Origin: Austwickia sp.
GTDB lineage: Bacteria > Actinomycetota > Actinomycetes > Actinomycetales > Dermatophilaceae
Assembly: GCA_016711265.1 (NCBI GenBank)
Contig: JADJTI010000006.1
Location: 558,001-622,000, forward strand
Direction of reading: 5' to 3'
Length of the DNA stretch: 64,000 bases
Positions 49,923-58,460 of this stretch are shown piece after piece. The position numbers and the translations under genes were made by a program. A model generated the notes under the pieces. It did no database searches. It was given only the letters and a program-made list of their open reading frames with translations, and had not been told where the DNA came from. Every line of letters begins with the position of its first letter. The first letter of the stretch is position 1.

Positions 49923-51101
49923 ATGTGCGAAGGCCTGGTTGCCCGCGATGATGAAGCAGTGGACATGATCGGGGGATCGGTGGACGTGCTGGAACCCGCG
50001 CCGCGGCCAGGGCCGCCGCGCGACGCGACGGCTCCGGCCGCCGATGCGCCGACCGCGCGCTGGCGGCGCACACTGCGCGCAGTCCTGCAGGGCATCGTCG
50101 GTTTCGGGGCCGCGGGCATGCTGCTGGGCTGGGTGCTGCCGTGGCTGACCAGGACTTCCTGGGGGCAGATCGTCGACCAACTGGCGATGATCGGCTGGGC
50201 CCGAGCGGTCGGGCTGCTGGTGCTCATGCTGATCGCCCTGTGGTTCTACACCTTCACCCTCACCGGGTCCCTGCCTGGGCTGCGGCACTTCCCCGCCCTC
50301 ATCGCCAACCTCATCGGGTCGGGGGTCTCCGACGCGATGCCCGGCGGCGGCGCGGTGGGCTTGGCCGCCCAATGTGGGGTCTTCCGGTCGTGGGGTTTCG
50401 GGCATCGCGACATCGGTACGTCGGTCATCGTCACCACGATCTGGAACATGTTGATCCGCGCGTTGTTACCGTTCGTGGCCATCGTGTGGCTGCTGATGGA
50501 CGGCTCGCGCACGCTTCCTGACCTGATGATCTGGGGCGGCTGGTTCGCGGCAGCGGTGACCGCGTTGTTCGCCGGTTTGGCGGTCGCCATCCTGGTGAAC
50601 GACCGTAGCGCCCGGACGGTCGGGCGGCTGCTCGACCGCCTGTCCGCCCCGCTGTTGAGGCTGGCCAAGCGCGCACCGGAGCAGAGCATCGAACAGGTGG
50701 CGGTCGACGTACGGGGACGGACCATCGAGGTGATCCGACCCAACTGGCTGCGCCTGACCGTCGGCGTCACCGGGCTGCTGGGCGTGTACTTCGTGATCTT
50801 CTGGCTGTGCATGCGCCAGTTCGGGATCGACCTGCCGCTGGCGCAGGTGTTTGCCTGTTATGCGCTGTCGCGGATGCTGACGATGGTGCCGTTGACGCCG
50901 GGCGGCATCGGCGTCACCGAGCTCGCCTCGGGCCTGATGATCGCCTTCGGGGCCGACGGGGTGGCGGCTGCGGCGGCCGTGGTGCTGTTCGCGGTGTACA
51001 GCCACCTGCTGGAGATCCCGCTCGGGATGATCATGGGTGGCGTCTGGTGGGCCACCCGGGAGCGTTTCGCGCTTCCTGACACGTCAGCCGCGGTCGCCTG
51101 A
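49923..51101 (+). CDS. YbhN/UPF0104-family membrane protein (LPG-synthase-like transmembrane region)
   Basis: The 392-residue protein has about eight helices and the UPF0104 features NLIGSGVSDAMPGGGAVGLA, RALLPFVAIVWLL and VPLTPGGIGVTELASGLMIA, like the flippase-type domain of lysylphosphatidylglycerol synthases. It probably handles a lipid in the membrane. The start is uncertain: ATG 49923 (MCEGLVARDD), ATG 49881 and ATG 49965 are all in frame and none has an ideal ribosome-binding site; the disordered N-terminus makes this hard to settle. It converges on nothing and is followed by 101 bp before the sulfur-relay cluster. Confidence 0.82.
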   Translation: MCEGLVARDDEAVDMIGGSVDVLEPAPRPGPPRDATAPAADAPTARWRRTLRAVLQGIVGFGAAGMLLGWVLPWLTRTSWGQIVDQLAMIGWARAVGLLVLMLIALWFYTFTLTGSLPGLRHFPALIANLIGSGVSDAMPGGGAVGLAAQCGVFRSWGFGHRDIGTSVIVTTIWNMLIRALLPFVAIVWLLMDGSRTLPDLMIWGGWFAAAVTALFAGLAVAILVNDRSARTVGRLLDRLSAPLLRLAKRAPEQSIEQVAVDVRGRTIEVIRPNWLRLTVGVTGLLGVYFVIFWLCMRQFGIDLPLAQVFACYALSRMLTMVPLTPGGIGVTELASGLMIAFGADGVAAAAAVVLFAVYSHLLEIPLGMIMGGVWWATRERFALPDTSAAVA

Positions 51102-51202
51102 CGCTCATTACCGTGCGCTTACGTCGTCCTTGCCTCCCTTGTGCCCCTTGCCCCCGGCCCGGAGGATGACGGCAGGACGCGCGGCCGTGGTGAGGGGGAC
51201 GC

Positions 51203-51478
51203 ATGGGAGATGTCGTCATAGACGGCGGTGACCGCTCGTGCGGCGAGTTGCTCCTGGTTCTGTACCGTCACATCGCTCAGCTCGATCCGGGCACCGTCAT
51301 CGAACTGATCGCGCACGACCCGATCGCGCCGATCGACCTGCCGGTCTGGTGTCACCTGACCGGCCATCAGTACCTCGGTCCCCACCCCGACGTCGTGGAC
51401 GCCTACCGCATCAAGGTGGTCGCCACCGCACGAAGCGTCGACGGGGGCCGCCCATGGCGGCTTGCCGCGACCTCCTGA
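51203..51478 (+). CDS. TusA-family sulfur carrier protein
   Basis: The 91-residue protein matches the TusA fold: IDGGDRSCGELLLVLYRHIA with the sulfur-carrying Cys13 in place of the usual CPxP start, then IELIAHDPIAPIDLPVWCHL and TGHQYLG. TusA proteins carry persulfide sulfur between enzymes. GAGGGGGAC precedes ATG 51203. It is the first of four sulfur-related genes spaced by 33-43 bp. A second TusA domain is fused to the radical SAM protein downstream. Confidence 0.88.
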   Translation: MGDVVIDGGDRSCGELLLVLYRHIAQLDPGTVIELIAHDPIAPIDLPVWCHLTGHQYLGPHPDVVDAYRIKVVATARSVDGGRPWRLAATS

Positions 51479-51511
51479 CCTGCACGGCACCCCCCTTCAA
51501 GGAGCCCATCC

Positions 51512-51868
51512 ATGAGCATCCTGGTCAGCATCGCCAGCAGTCACGACAACCCCGATCGGGCGACCGTGGCATTCGTGGTCGCGGTCGCGGCCGCCGCGTC
51601 CAACCAAGAGACCACCGTGTTCCTGTCGGCGGACGGCGCCTGGCTGGGCAAGAGAGGCGAGGCCGACAAGATCAACGAGGCGGGTTTCGCGCCTCTGGCC
51701 GACCTGGTCGCCGGCTTCGTCGAGGCGGGGGGTCGCATCCTGGTGTGCACCCCCTGCGCGAAGAAGCGCGGGATCACCGAGGACGACCTGGTCGACGGGG
51801 CGGTCATCGCCGGTGGCGCGGCCGTCGTCGCGCTGCTGGCCGGCGGCGCCCAATCGATCAGTTACTGA
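51512..51868 (+). CDS. DsrE-family sulfur-relay protein
   Basis: The 118-residue protein shows the DsrE/DsrF-like pattern: MSILVSIASSHDNPDRATVA at the N-terminus, TTVFLSADGAWLGKRGEADK, and the conserved Cys pair in RILVCTPCAKKRGI. Such proteins accept or store persulfide sulfur. AAGGAG stands 7 bases before ATG 51512. It lies 33 bp after the TusA gene and 43 bp before the TusA-radical SAM gene. The spacing implies one transcript. Confidence 0.88.
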   Translation: MSILVSIASSHDNPDRATVAFVVAVAAAASNQETTVFLSADGAWLGKRGEADKINEAGFAPLADLVAGFVEAGGRILVCTPCAKKRGITEDDLVDGAVIAGGAAVVALLAGGAQSISY

Positions 51869-51911
51869 CGCGGTGCGACAGACACGCGATGATCCGGATC
51901 CGAGGACGACG

Positions 51912-53054
51912 GTGACCAGTTCGCCCGCCAAGGGGGCCGAGTTCGCTGAGCTCAGCGTCCTCACGGGAATGGCGCACGCCAGGCTGGACGGCGGGTCGAT
52001 GGACTGCGGGAGTGGGCTGCTGCTCCTGCTGACTCGTCGCATCCGCGACGTTCCCCCGGGCCAGTCGCTGCTGGTGCGGACGCAGGACGCGACCGTGCCC
52101 GCCGATCTGCTCGACTGGACGCGGCTGGCCGGACACGAACTGCTGGCGCAAACCGATCGCGACCCCTCCGGCGCCTGGCACGTGCTGGTCCGCCGCGGGA
52201 CGTCGCGGGACGCCCCGCACGCAACCCGATCCCCGGCGACCGCCGCACCGTTCACCAGCGGTGAGGCCACACCCGTCGGGCATCGGCTCTGGCTGTACAC
52301 GAACTTCCACTGCAATCTGTCCTGCGGCTACTGCTGCGCCCAGTCCTCGCCGTCGGTGGCGCCACGCGAGCTGCCCGTCGAGCTCGCCGCCGGGGTGATG
52401 CAGGAGTTCGACGGGCTCGGCGGCGAAGAGGTGTTCCTGACCGGGGGTGAGCCGTTCCTGCACCCGCGGTTGGGTGACCTGGTGGCCGAGGTCGGCCGCC
52501 GTACGCCGGTGACCATCCTGACGAACGCGATGGTCATGGAGCGGGGGTCGCGACGCGCGCAGCTGGAAGCGATGGACCGGGATCGGGTGAGACTGCAGAT
52601 CAGCCTGGACTCGGCGCAGCCGCAGCTGCATGACCAGCAGCGCGGGGCCGGCAGCCACGCCAGGGCGGTCCGGGGCATCCGGTCCGCGCTGGAGCTGGGT
52701 TTCCGCGTGCGCATCGCCGCGACCTGGTACGACGACCAGCCGGATGAGGGTGAACGCTGGCAGGCGCTGTTGGACGAGTGGGCGATCCCGGCCGCCGACC
52801 GGCTGGTCCGCCCGGTGGCCCGGCAGGGCTTCGCCGAGGCCGGGCAGCCGGTCACCGTCGACACGCTCGCGCCGGAACCGACCGTAACCGTCGACGGCAT
52901 CTGGTGGCACCCCGTCGCCGTGAGCGACCCCGCCATGCGGGTCTCAGACCACCCGATGCCGCTCGAGGCGGCCCTGGACACCATCCGAGAGGCGGTCGCG
53001 GTCCAGGACGCCGCCCGGCGTGAGGGCCGCCGACACGTCTTCCGCTGCGCCTGA
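51912..53054 (+). CDS. TusA-radical SAM fusion protein
   Basis: The 380-residue protein has a TusA-like domain at about 12-95 (HARLDGGSMDCGSGLLLLLT with Cys32, LLVRTQDATVPADLLDWTRL, AGHELLAQTD), then a radical SAM domain with cluster motif C134-x3-C138-x2-C141 (NFHCNLSCGYCC), GGEPFLHP and ISLDSAQPQLHDQQRGAG. The C-terminal part has no Cys-rich SPASM cluster. Its start at GTG 51912 follows CGAGGACGACG. The joining of a sulfur carrier to a radical SAM enzyme suggests the carrier delivers sulfur for a radical reaction, or binds the product. I know no characterised member. Confidence 0.88.
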   Translation: MTSSPAKGAEFAELSVLTGMAHARLDGGSMDCGSGLLLLLTRRIRDVPPGQSLLVRTQDATVPADLLDWTRLAGHELLAQTDRDPSGAWHVLVRRGTSRDAPHATRSPATAAPFTSGEATPVGHRLWLYTNFHCNLSCGYCCAQSSPSVAPRELPVELAAGVMQEFDGLGGEEVFLTGGEPFLHPRLGDLVAEVGRRTPVTILTNAMVMERGSRRAQLEAMDRDRVRLQISLDSAQPQLHDQQRGAGSHARAVRGIRSALELGFRVRIAATWYDDQPDEGERWQALLDEWAIPAADRLVRPVARQGFAEAGQPVTVDTLAPEPTVTVDGIWWHPVAVSDPAMRVSDHPMPLEAALDTIREAVAVQDAARREGRRHVFRCA

Positions 53055-53092
53055 CCAGGCGGCCCACCGGGCTCGAGGACAGGAGAACCACC

Positions 53093-53695
53093 ATGCCCAC
53101 GTCGAATCCCACGTCGAATCCCATGTCGAATCCCATGTCGAATCCCATGTCGAATCGCACGTCGGAGCTCAGCATCGAGGCCACCCGCCTCCCAACCGGG
53201 CCGGTGACCCGGATCAGTGCGCTCGTCCTGCGCCTGGCCGTCGCGTATCTGTGGATCGAGAACCTTGACTGGAAGGTGCCGCCGGACTTCGGCCAGGGCG
53301 ACCGGGCGGGGTTGTGGGCGTTCACCAACGGCTCGATCGCGCACCCGGTGTTCTCGCCGTACTCCTCGTTCGTCGAGTCGTTCATCCTGCCCACCTTCGT
53401 CCCGTTCGGCTGGCTGGTGTATGTCGCCGAGATCGCCCTGGGCGTGTTCCTGCTGCTCGGGTTGGCCACCCGGTTCTGGGCGGTGGTCGGCTTCGTCCAG
53501 TCGTTCGTCATCTACCTGACCGTGGGTGCCCAGCCGCACGAATGGCCGTGGACCTACGTGTTGATGATGCTGGCCCACCTGGCGGTGTTCGCGCTGGCGG
53601 CGGGGCGGGTGGCCGGCGTGGATGGGTGGTTGCGGCGCCGGGCCGCCGGTGGCGCCGACGCGCGGCTGACCCGGCTGCTGCTACCGCTGACGTGA
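53093..53695 (+). CDS. DoxD/TQO-small-subunit-like membrane protein
   Basis: The 200-residue protein has an N-terminal SNPM repeat tail (residues 2-25), then about four helices with VLRLAVAYLWIENLDWKVPP and VAEIALGVFLLLGLATRFWA, the DoxD-like (thiosulfate:quinone oxidoreductase small subunit) pattern. In archaea DoxD with DoxA oxidises thiosulfate to tetrathionate with quinone. No DoxA is here. AGGAGA precedes ATG 53093. It is the fourth gene of the sulfur cluster, and its stop overlaps the start of the glycosyltransferase at 53692, tying the two operons together. Confidence 0.85.
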   Translation: MPTSNPTSNPMSNPMSNPMSNRTSELSIEATRLPTGPVTRISALVLRLAVAYLWIENLDWKVPPDFGQGDRAGLWAFTNGSIAHPVFSPYSSFVESFILPTFVPFGWLVYVAEIALGVFLLLGLATRFWAVVGFVQSFVIYLTVGAQPHEWPWTYVLMMLAHLAVFALAAGRVAGVDGWLRRRAAGGADARLTRLLLPLT

Positions 53696-55281
53696 ACGTG
53701 CTCGCTGCGGCGCCGACCCGACCTCCGACCGAAGCCGACGACGGCCGGGGGGTCCGCGCGCTGATCTGCGCCATCGCGGCGGTGCCGGTCCTGGTCTACG
53801 TCGTGGTCGCGGCCGCGCGGGTGGGCTACCCGTACGAGCTGGAGTGGATGGAGGGCGGCTCGGTCGAACTGGCGCGGCGGGTCGCCGCCGGTCAGCCGTT
53901 GTACGGTCCGCCGACTCTGGAGTTCACCCCGTGGCCGTATCCACCCGGGTACGCCGCCCTCGCCGCCCTCGCCGCAGAGCTGGTCGGTCCCGGGTTCGCG
54001 GCGCTGCGGTGGGTTTCGATCGTGGCTTCGCTCGTCGTCCTCGCCGCCCTGGTGCTGATCCTGCGGCAGGTGAGTGGGCGCTGGCTGCCGGGGGTCGTGG
54101 CGGCCGGGGTGTACGCCGCGACGTACGGGCCCGCGGGGTTGTCCGCCGACGTCGGCCGGGTCGATTCGGTGCTGGTCGCGCTGGTCCTGCTCGCGCTCCT
54201 CGCTGCGATCCGGGCCCGCGCCGCCGCCGGGGGTGTGCTCGTCGCCGTGATCCTGGTCGCCGCCAGCGCGACCAAGCAGACCGCCGTACCCATCGCCCTG
54301 GTGATGCTCGCCGTCCTGGTGTGGCGGCGGCGTCGCGCGGGGTCGGTCGCCGCCGCCCTGTACGCCGGGCTGCTGGCCCTGGGGGTCGGGGCCGCGGACC
54401 GCTGGTCTCTGGGCTGGTTCGTCGACTACGTGGTGGCGCTGCTGCCGGGTCATCCGGTGGTCGGCCACCAGTTCGTGACGTTCTGGCTGGTGGATCTCGG
54501 GTTGGTGCTGCTCCCGGTCGTGCTGCTGGCGCTGTTCGCGCGGTTCGCGCGGTTCGACAGGCGGACGGCCGGCGGCGGGCCCTCGCCGGGCGCCGGGCGC
54601 GAGCCTGGTCTCGACCTGCTGGTGGCTGTCGCCGCTGCACTGGTGTTGGTTGCGTGGGCCTCGCGGCTACATTCCGGCGGTGCCGCGAACGTGCTGATGA
54701 CCGCGTACGCCGGTGCCGCGCTGCTGGTGGGCCTGGCCGTCGCCCGACTCCAGGGATCCCGGCGCGGAGTGGTGGCGGTGGCCCTCGCCCTGGGCGCCCA
54801 GGTGTTGGTCACCCTGCCGAGCGTGCGGCACGCCGTCCCGACGGCGGCCGACCGGCAGGCCGGGGACGCCGTGGTCGCCGCGCTCACGGCGTTGCCCGGT
54901 CGCGTGCTGCTGCCCGATCATCCGTACTACCTGACGCTGGCCGGCAAGACGCCGGCCGCGCACACCGTCGCGATCTCCGACGTGCTGCGCGCCGGCCCGA
55001 GTCGGGCCCGCGACGCCCTGCTCGCCCGCCTCGGCACCGGGCCTGGCGCGGAACTGGCCGACGTCCAGGTCATCGTGCTGGACCGGGACGACGATCTGGC
55101 ACTGTTCAACCCGCAGGCACTGACCGACTTCGCCCGGGTGCGCCTGGCGCCCGGGGCCGGGACCGCCGACCCGACGGTGTTCTCGCCCGTGGGGGGCATC
55201 CCGGGGCGCCCGAGCGTGGTGCTCCTCCGGCGCGGTGTCGACGTGTCCGGGATCGACCTGAGGCCCCTGGTGGCACCGTGA
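53692..55281 (+). CDS. GT-C type membrane glycosyltransferase
   Basis: The 529-residue protein has about ten helices and the GT-C features: an acidic N-terminal loop YELEWMEGGSVELARRVAAG and PWPYPPGYAALAALAA, with a soluble C-terminal part (LPDHPYYLTLAGKTPAAHTV). It probably moves a sugar from a polyprenyl-phosphate donor to an acceptor outside the membrane. GTG 53692 overlaps the DoxD stop by 4 bp. It leads a set of four coupled genes. The acceptor is unknown. Confidence 0.8.
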   Translation: MNVLAAAPTRPPTEADDGRGVRALICAIAAVPVLVYVVVAAARVGYPYELEWMEGGSVELARRVAAGQPLYGPPTLEFTPWPYPPGYAALAALAAELVGPGFAALRWVSIVASLVVLAALVLILRQVSGRWLPGVVAAGVYAATYGPAGLSADVGRVDSVLVALVLLALLAAIRARAAAGGVLVAVILVAASATKQTAVPIALVMLAVLVWRRRRAGSVAAALYAGLLALGVGAADRWSLGWFVDYVVALLPGHPVVGHQFVTFWLVDLGLVLLPVVLLALFARFARFDRRTAGGGPSPGAGREPGLDLLVAVAAALVLVAWASRLHSGGAANVLMTAYAGAALLVGLAVARLQGSRRGVVAVALALGAQVLVTLPSVRHAVPTAADRQAGDAVVAALTALPGRVLLPDHPYYLTLAGKTPAAHTVAISDVLRAGPSRARDALLARLGTGPGAELADVQVIVLDRDDDLALFNPQALTDFARVRLAPGAGTADPTVFSPVGGIPGRPSVVLLRRGVDVSGIDLRPLVAP

Positions 55282-55967
55282 CCGACCAACGAGAGACCAA
55301 CCGAGGGGACAGGGACGTGCACGACTCGATCGAGGTGATCCTGCCGGCTCGCGACGAGGCGGCGGCGCTACCCCTGGTGCTGGCCGCGCTGCCCCCCGGT
55401 TTTGTGCCACTGGTCGTGGACAACGGGTCGACCGACGGGACCGCTGATGTCGCCCAAGGGCTTGGCGCGCGGGTGGTCCGTGAGCCCGTGCCCGGGTTCG
55501 GTTCGGCCTGTTTCGCCGGGCTGTCCGCCGCCCGGACGGACATCGTGGCGTTCATGGACGCGGACGACAGTTTCAACCCCGCGGACCTGCCCCGGGTGGC
55601 TGCGGCCGTCGTCTCCGGGAGGGCGGACCTGGTCCTGGGCGCGCGGCGGCCGGGCTCGGCCGGGTGGCCGGGGCACGCCCGGGTGGCCAACCGGGTGCTC
55701 GTCGGGCTGCTGCGCCGGCGGGCCGGCATCCGGCTACGCGATCTCGGGCCGATGCGGGTCGCCCGGCGATCGGCGCTGCTCGACCTGGACCTGCGGGACC
55801 GCCGCTCCGGCTGGCCGCTGGAGATGGTCATTCGCGCCCACCGAGCCGGCTGGCGGATCGAGGAGGTCGACGTCGACTACCGGCCGCGGGTGGGGCGGTC
55901 CAAGGTGACCGGCACAGTGCGCGGCACCGTGACCGCGGTCGCCGACATGAGCAGGCTGCTGGCATGA
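55278..55967 (+). CDS. Family 2 glycosyltransferase
   Basis: The 229-residue protein is a GT-A enzyme of the polyprenyl-phosphate glycosyltransferase kind: IEVILPARDEAAALPLVLAA, LVVDNGSTDGTADVAQGLGA and the divalent-metal DxD in AFMDADDSFNPADLP. It likely builds a lipid-linked sugar donor for the GT-C enzyme. The start is GTG 55278, overlapping the previous stop; GTG 55317 (VHDSIEVIL) is an alternative. No membrane helix is evident at the C-terminus. Confidence 0.88.
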   Translation: MTDQRETNRGDRDVHDSIEVILPARDEAAALPLVLAALPPGFVPLVVDNGSTDGTADVAQGLGARVVREPVPGFGSACFAGLSAARTDIVAFMDADDSFNPADLPRVAAAVVSGRADLVLGARRPGSAGWPGHARVANRVLVGLLRRRAGIRLRDLGPMRVARRSALLDLDLRDRRSGWPLEMVIRAHRAGWRIEEVDVDYRPRVGRSKVTGTVRGTVTAVADMSRLLA

Positions 55968-56668
55968 CGACCCGACGAACGGAGCGGTCCGTGGGGGACA
56001 TCGCACACCGGAGCATCCTGGTGCTGGCGAAAGCACCCGAGCCCGGTCGGGTCAAAACCCGGCTGGTGCCCCCGCTGACCCACGACCAGGCCGCCGCGCT
56101 CGCCGAAGCCGCGCTGGCCGACACGCTCGACGCGGTGCTGGCCTGCCGTGCCGAGCGGAGGATCCTGGTCCTCGAGGGCAGCCCGGGGCCGTGGCTGCCC
56201 GCCGGCATCGACGTGCAGCCACAACGGGGTGAGGACCTGGCCGACCGGCTCGCGGCTGCCTGGTCGACCGTCACCGCCGGCTCGACCCTGCAGATCGGGA
56301 TGGACACCCCGCAGCTCACCGGTGCCGACCTGGACGAGGCGTTCGAGACGCTGGAGCGCCCGGGCGTGGATGCGGTGCTCGGTCTGGCCGCCGACGGCGG
56401 CTGGTGGGCGATCGGCATGCGCCGGCCCGACCCCAGCGTCTTCGCCGGGATTCCCACGAGCACGGCCGATACGGGTCGCCTCCAGCAGGCGGCCCTGGAG
56501 GGGCGCGGCTGGCGGGTGGCGTGCCTGCCGGTCCTGCAGGACGTGGACACCGGCGGCGACGTCGCCCAGGTCGCCGGCCTGGCGCTCAGCACCCGGTTCG
56601 CCCGCGAGGCGAGCCGACTCGGCCTGGCCGTGGACGGGGCGCATGCCGGCCAGGGGGTCCCGCGATGA
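55964..56668 (+). CDS. DUF2064-family glycosyltransferase-like protein
   Basis: The 234-residue protein has the DUF2064 (TIGR04282-like) opening RSILVLAKAPEPGRVKTRLV and GMDTPQLTGADLDEAF with GLAADGGWWAIGMRRPD. The family is thought to be nucleotidyl- or glycosyltransferases of the GT-A fold. Its ATG overlaps the GT2 stop by 4 bp and its stop overlaps the epimerase start. Activity is unproven. Confidence 0.85.
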   Translation: MTTRRTERSVGDIAHRSILVLAKAPEPGRVKTRLVPPLTHDQAAALAEAALADTLDAVLACRAERRILVLEGSPGPWLPAGIDVQPQRGEDLADRLAAAWSTVTAGSTLQIGMDTPQLTGADLDEAFETLERPGVDAVLGLAADGGWWAIGMRRPDPSVFAGIPTSTADTGRLQQAALEGRGWRVACLPVLQDVDTGGDVAQVAGLALSTRFAREASRLGLAVDGAHAGQGVPR

Positions 56669-57723
56669 ACGTCCTGGTCACCGGCGGCGCGGGGTTCATC
56701 GGGTCGCACATCGTCGATCAGCTGGTGGCTGCCGGGCACCGGGTCCGGGTGGTCGACTCGCTGTCGCCGGCCGCGCACCGCGCACGCCCCGACTACCTCA
56801 ACCCTGCGGCGGAGTACGCCGTGGCCGACCTCGCCGACACCGCCGTGGCCGCCGCGGCGGTGGCCGGCGTGGACGCCGTCTGCCACCAGGCCTCCCGGGT
56901 AGGCCTGGGGGTCGACTTCGCCGATGTTGCGGCGTACGTCGCCGACAACGACGCGGCGACCGCGAGCCTGCTGGCGGCCCTGCACGCGCGCCGGTTCGGC
57001 GGTCGGTTGGTGCTCGCCTCGAGCATGGTGGTGTACGGCGAGGGCGGCTATCGGTGCCCCACGCACGGACGGGTCCGGCCCGGTCCCCGCCTCGACGTGG
57101 ACCTGCGGGCCGGTCGGTTCGAGCCGCCCTGCCCGGTGTGCGGGGCCGACCTGGTGCCGGTCGACATCGACGAGGGCGAACCGCTTGATCCGCGCAACGT
57201 GTACGCCGCCACCAAGGTGCACCAGGAGCACCTGTGCGCGGCGTACGCTCGCGAGTCCAGCGCCGATCTTGTGCGGCTGCGTTATCACAATGTGTACGGC
57301 GCGCGGATGCCGCGCGACACGCCGTACGCGGGGGTTGCCAGCATTTTCCGCAGCAACCTGGCGGCGGGGACGGCGCCGCAGGTCTACGAGGACGGCCGGC
57401 AGCGCCGGGACTTCGTGCACGTCGACGATGTCGCGCGGGCGAACGTCCTGGCGCTGACGGCGCCCGGTCTTGTGGCGGGCGCCTATAACATCGCCTCGGG
57501 GCGGGTGGCGACGCTGGCGGAGATGGCCGGCGCCCTGCACGACGCCGCGTCGCGGGACGGGCGTCCCGTGCCCGGACCGGTGATCACGGGGGCCTTCCGG
57601 CTCGGCGACGTCCGGCACGTCACGGCCTCCCCGCGGCTGGCCGGAGAGCGACTGGGGTTCACGGCGGAGGTCGACCTGGCCTCGGGGATGCGGCGGTTCG
57701 CGAACGACCCGCTGCGGGCGTGA
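56665..57723 (+). CDS. NAD-dependent sugar epimerase with Cys insertion (dTDP-rhamnose 4-epimerase-like)
   Basis: The 352-residue extended SDR has the NAD-binding MNVLVTGGAGFIGSHIVDQL, LASSMVVYGEGG and the catalytic Y-x3-K in NVYAATKVHQEH. Between them lies an insertion with YRCPTHG and PPCPVCGADLVPV, a probable zinc site that I recall from dTDP-L-rhamnose 4-epimerase relatives. Substrate is therefore a nucleotide sugar, possibly dTDP-rhamnose; unproven. It is the last gene of the coupled glycosylation operon. The stop is 98 bp before the TetR start. Confidence 0.87.
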   Translation: MNVLVTGGAGFIGSHIVDQLVAAGHRVRVVDSLSPAAHRARPDYLNPAAEYAVADLADTAVAAAAVAGVDAVCHQASRVGLGVDFADVAAYVADNDAATASLLAALHARRFGGRLVLASSMVVYGEGGYRCPTHGRVRPGPRLDVDLRAGRFEPPCPVCGADLVPVDIDEGEPLDPRNVYAATKVHQEHLCAAYARESSADLVRLRYHNVYGARMPRDTPYAGVASIFRSNLAAGTAPQVYEDGRQRRDFVHVDDVARANVLALTAPGLVAGAYNIASGRVATLAEMAGALHDAASRDGRPVPGPVITGAFRLGDVRHVTASPRLAGERLGFTAEVDLASGMRRFANDPLRA

Positions 57724-57764
57724 ACCGTCGATCTCGATGGGGGCCATCCACGACGGGAACCGCC

Positions 57765-57803
57765 GTTCTCGATTACGGCGCCCTTGCCGAGAACAATGGT
57801 TCT
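57765..57803. promoter_or_regulatory. Repeated GTTCT/AGAAC half-sites before the TetR gene
   Basis: GTTCTCG (57765-57771) pairs with CGAGAAC (57788-57794), and AGAAC (57790-57794) pairs with GTTCT (57799-57803) across AATG. Three half-sites in 39 bp just before the TetR start fit an autoregulatory operator. Confidence 0.5.
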
Positions 57804-57821
57804 GATAAGTACACTGGGCGG

Positions 57822-58421
57822 GTGGATGGGACGGTGCGCGGGCTTCGGGAATCTGCGGGCTCGGGCCCACCGCGTCCCCACGCCGGGCGCCGCCGCAACG
57901 AACTCGCCAAGGCGGACGTGCTGGGAGCGGCGGTCGAGCTGATGCGGCTGGGCCGCGCGCCCACCGTGGCCGAACTGGCCCAGGAATGCCGCATCGGTCG
58001 TGCCACGATCTACCGCTGGTGGCCGTCCAAAGCGGCCTTGATGCTCGACGCCTTCGTCCACCAGGCTGAGCTGGAGGTGGGTGGTGGCGCCGGGCTGGCG
58101 CTGGATGGGTTCATCCGGATCACCTTCGCGGCCATCGCGTTGCCCGAACGGCGCGCGGTACTGCGCAGCGTCGCCGCCGAGGCGCTGGTTGATTCCGCGG
58201 CGATGGAGATTCTCAACGCCTTCACCTCGGCGCGCCGGATCGCCCTGCGCGAGGTGCTGGTCCGCGAGGCCGGCGGGCGGCTGGTGTCAACAGAGCGGCT
58301 GGAGCTGCTGGTCGATGAGATCTTCGGGGTGCTGTGGTACCGGGTGCTCTTCGGCCACGGCGAGCTCGACGCCGGGACGGCCAGGATCCTGGTCGACGAC
58401 ATTCGCAAACGGCTCGCCTGA
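57822..58421 (+). CDS. TetR-family regulator
   Basis: The 199-residue protein has a TetR helix-turn-helix (LGAAVELMRLGRAPTVAELA and QECRIGRATIYRWWPSKAAL) and a C-terminal domain with ERLELLVDEIFGVLWYRVLF. This is the TetR/AcrR pattern with a C-terminal TetR_C_33-like shape. The start is uncertain: GTG 57822 is used, GTG 57834 is an alternative. It follows the epimerase gene by 98 bp in the same direction. It probably regulates itself via 57765-57803; a target among the adjacent genes is possible. Confidence 0.85.
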   Translation: MDGTVRGLRESAGSGPPRPHAGRRRNELAKADVLGAAVELMRLGRAPTVAELAQECRIGRATIYRWWPSKAALMLDAFVHQAELEVGGGAGLALDGFIRITFAAIALPERRAVLRSVAAEALVDSAAMEILNAFTSARRIALREVLVREAGGRLVSTERLELLVDEIFGVLWYRVLFGHGELDAGTARILVDDIRKRLA

Positions 58422-58460
58422 CCTGGACCTGCGCCGCCGACGGGTTGCGCTTGGGCGCGC

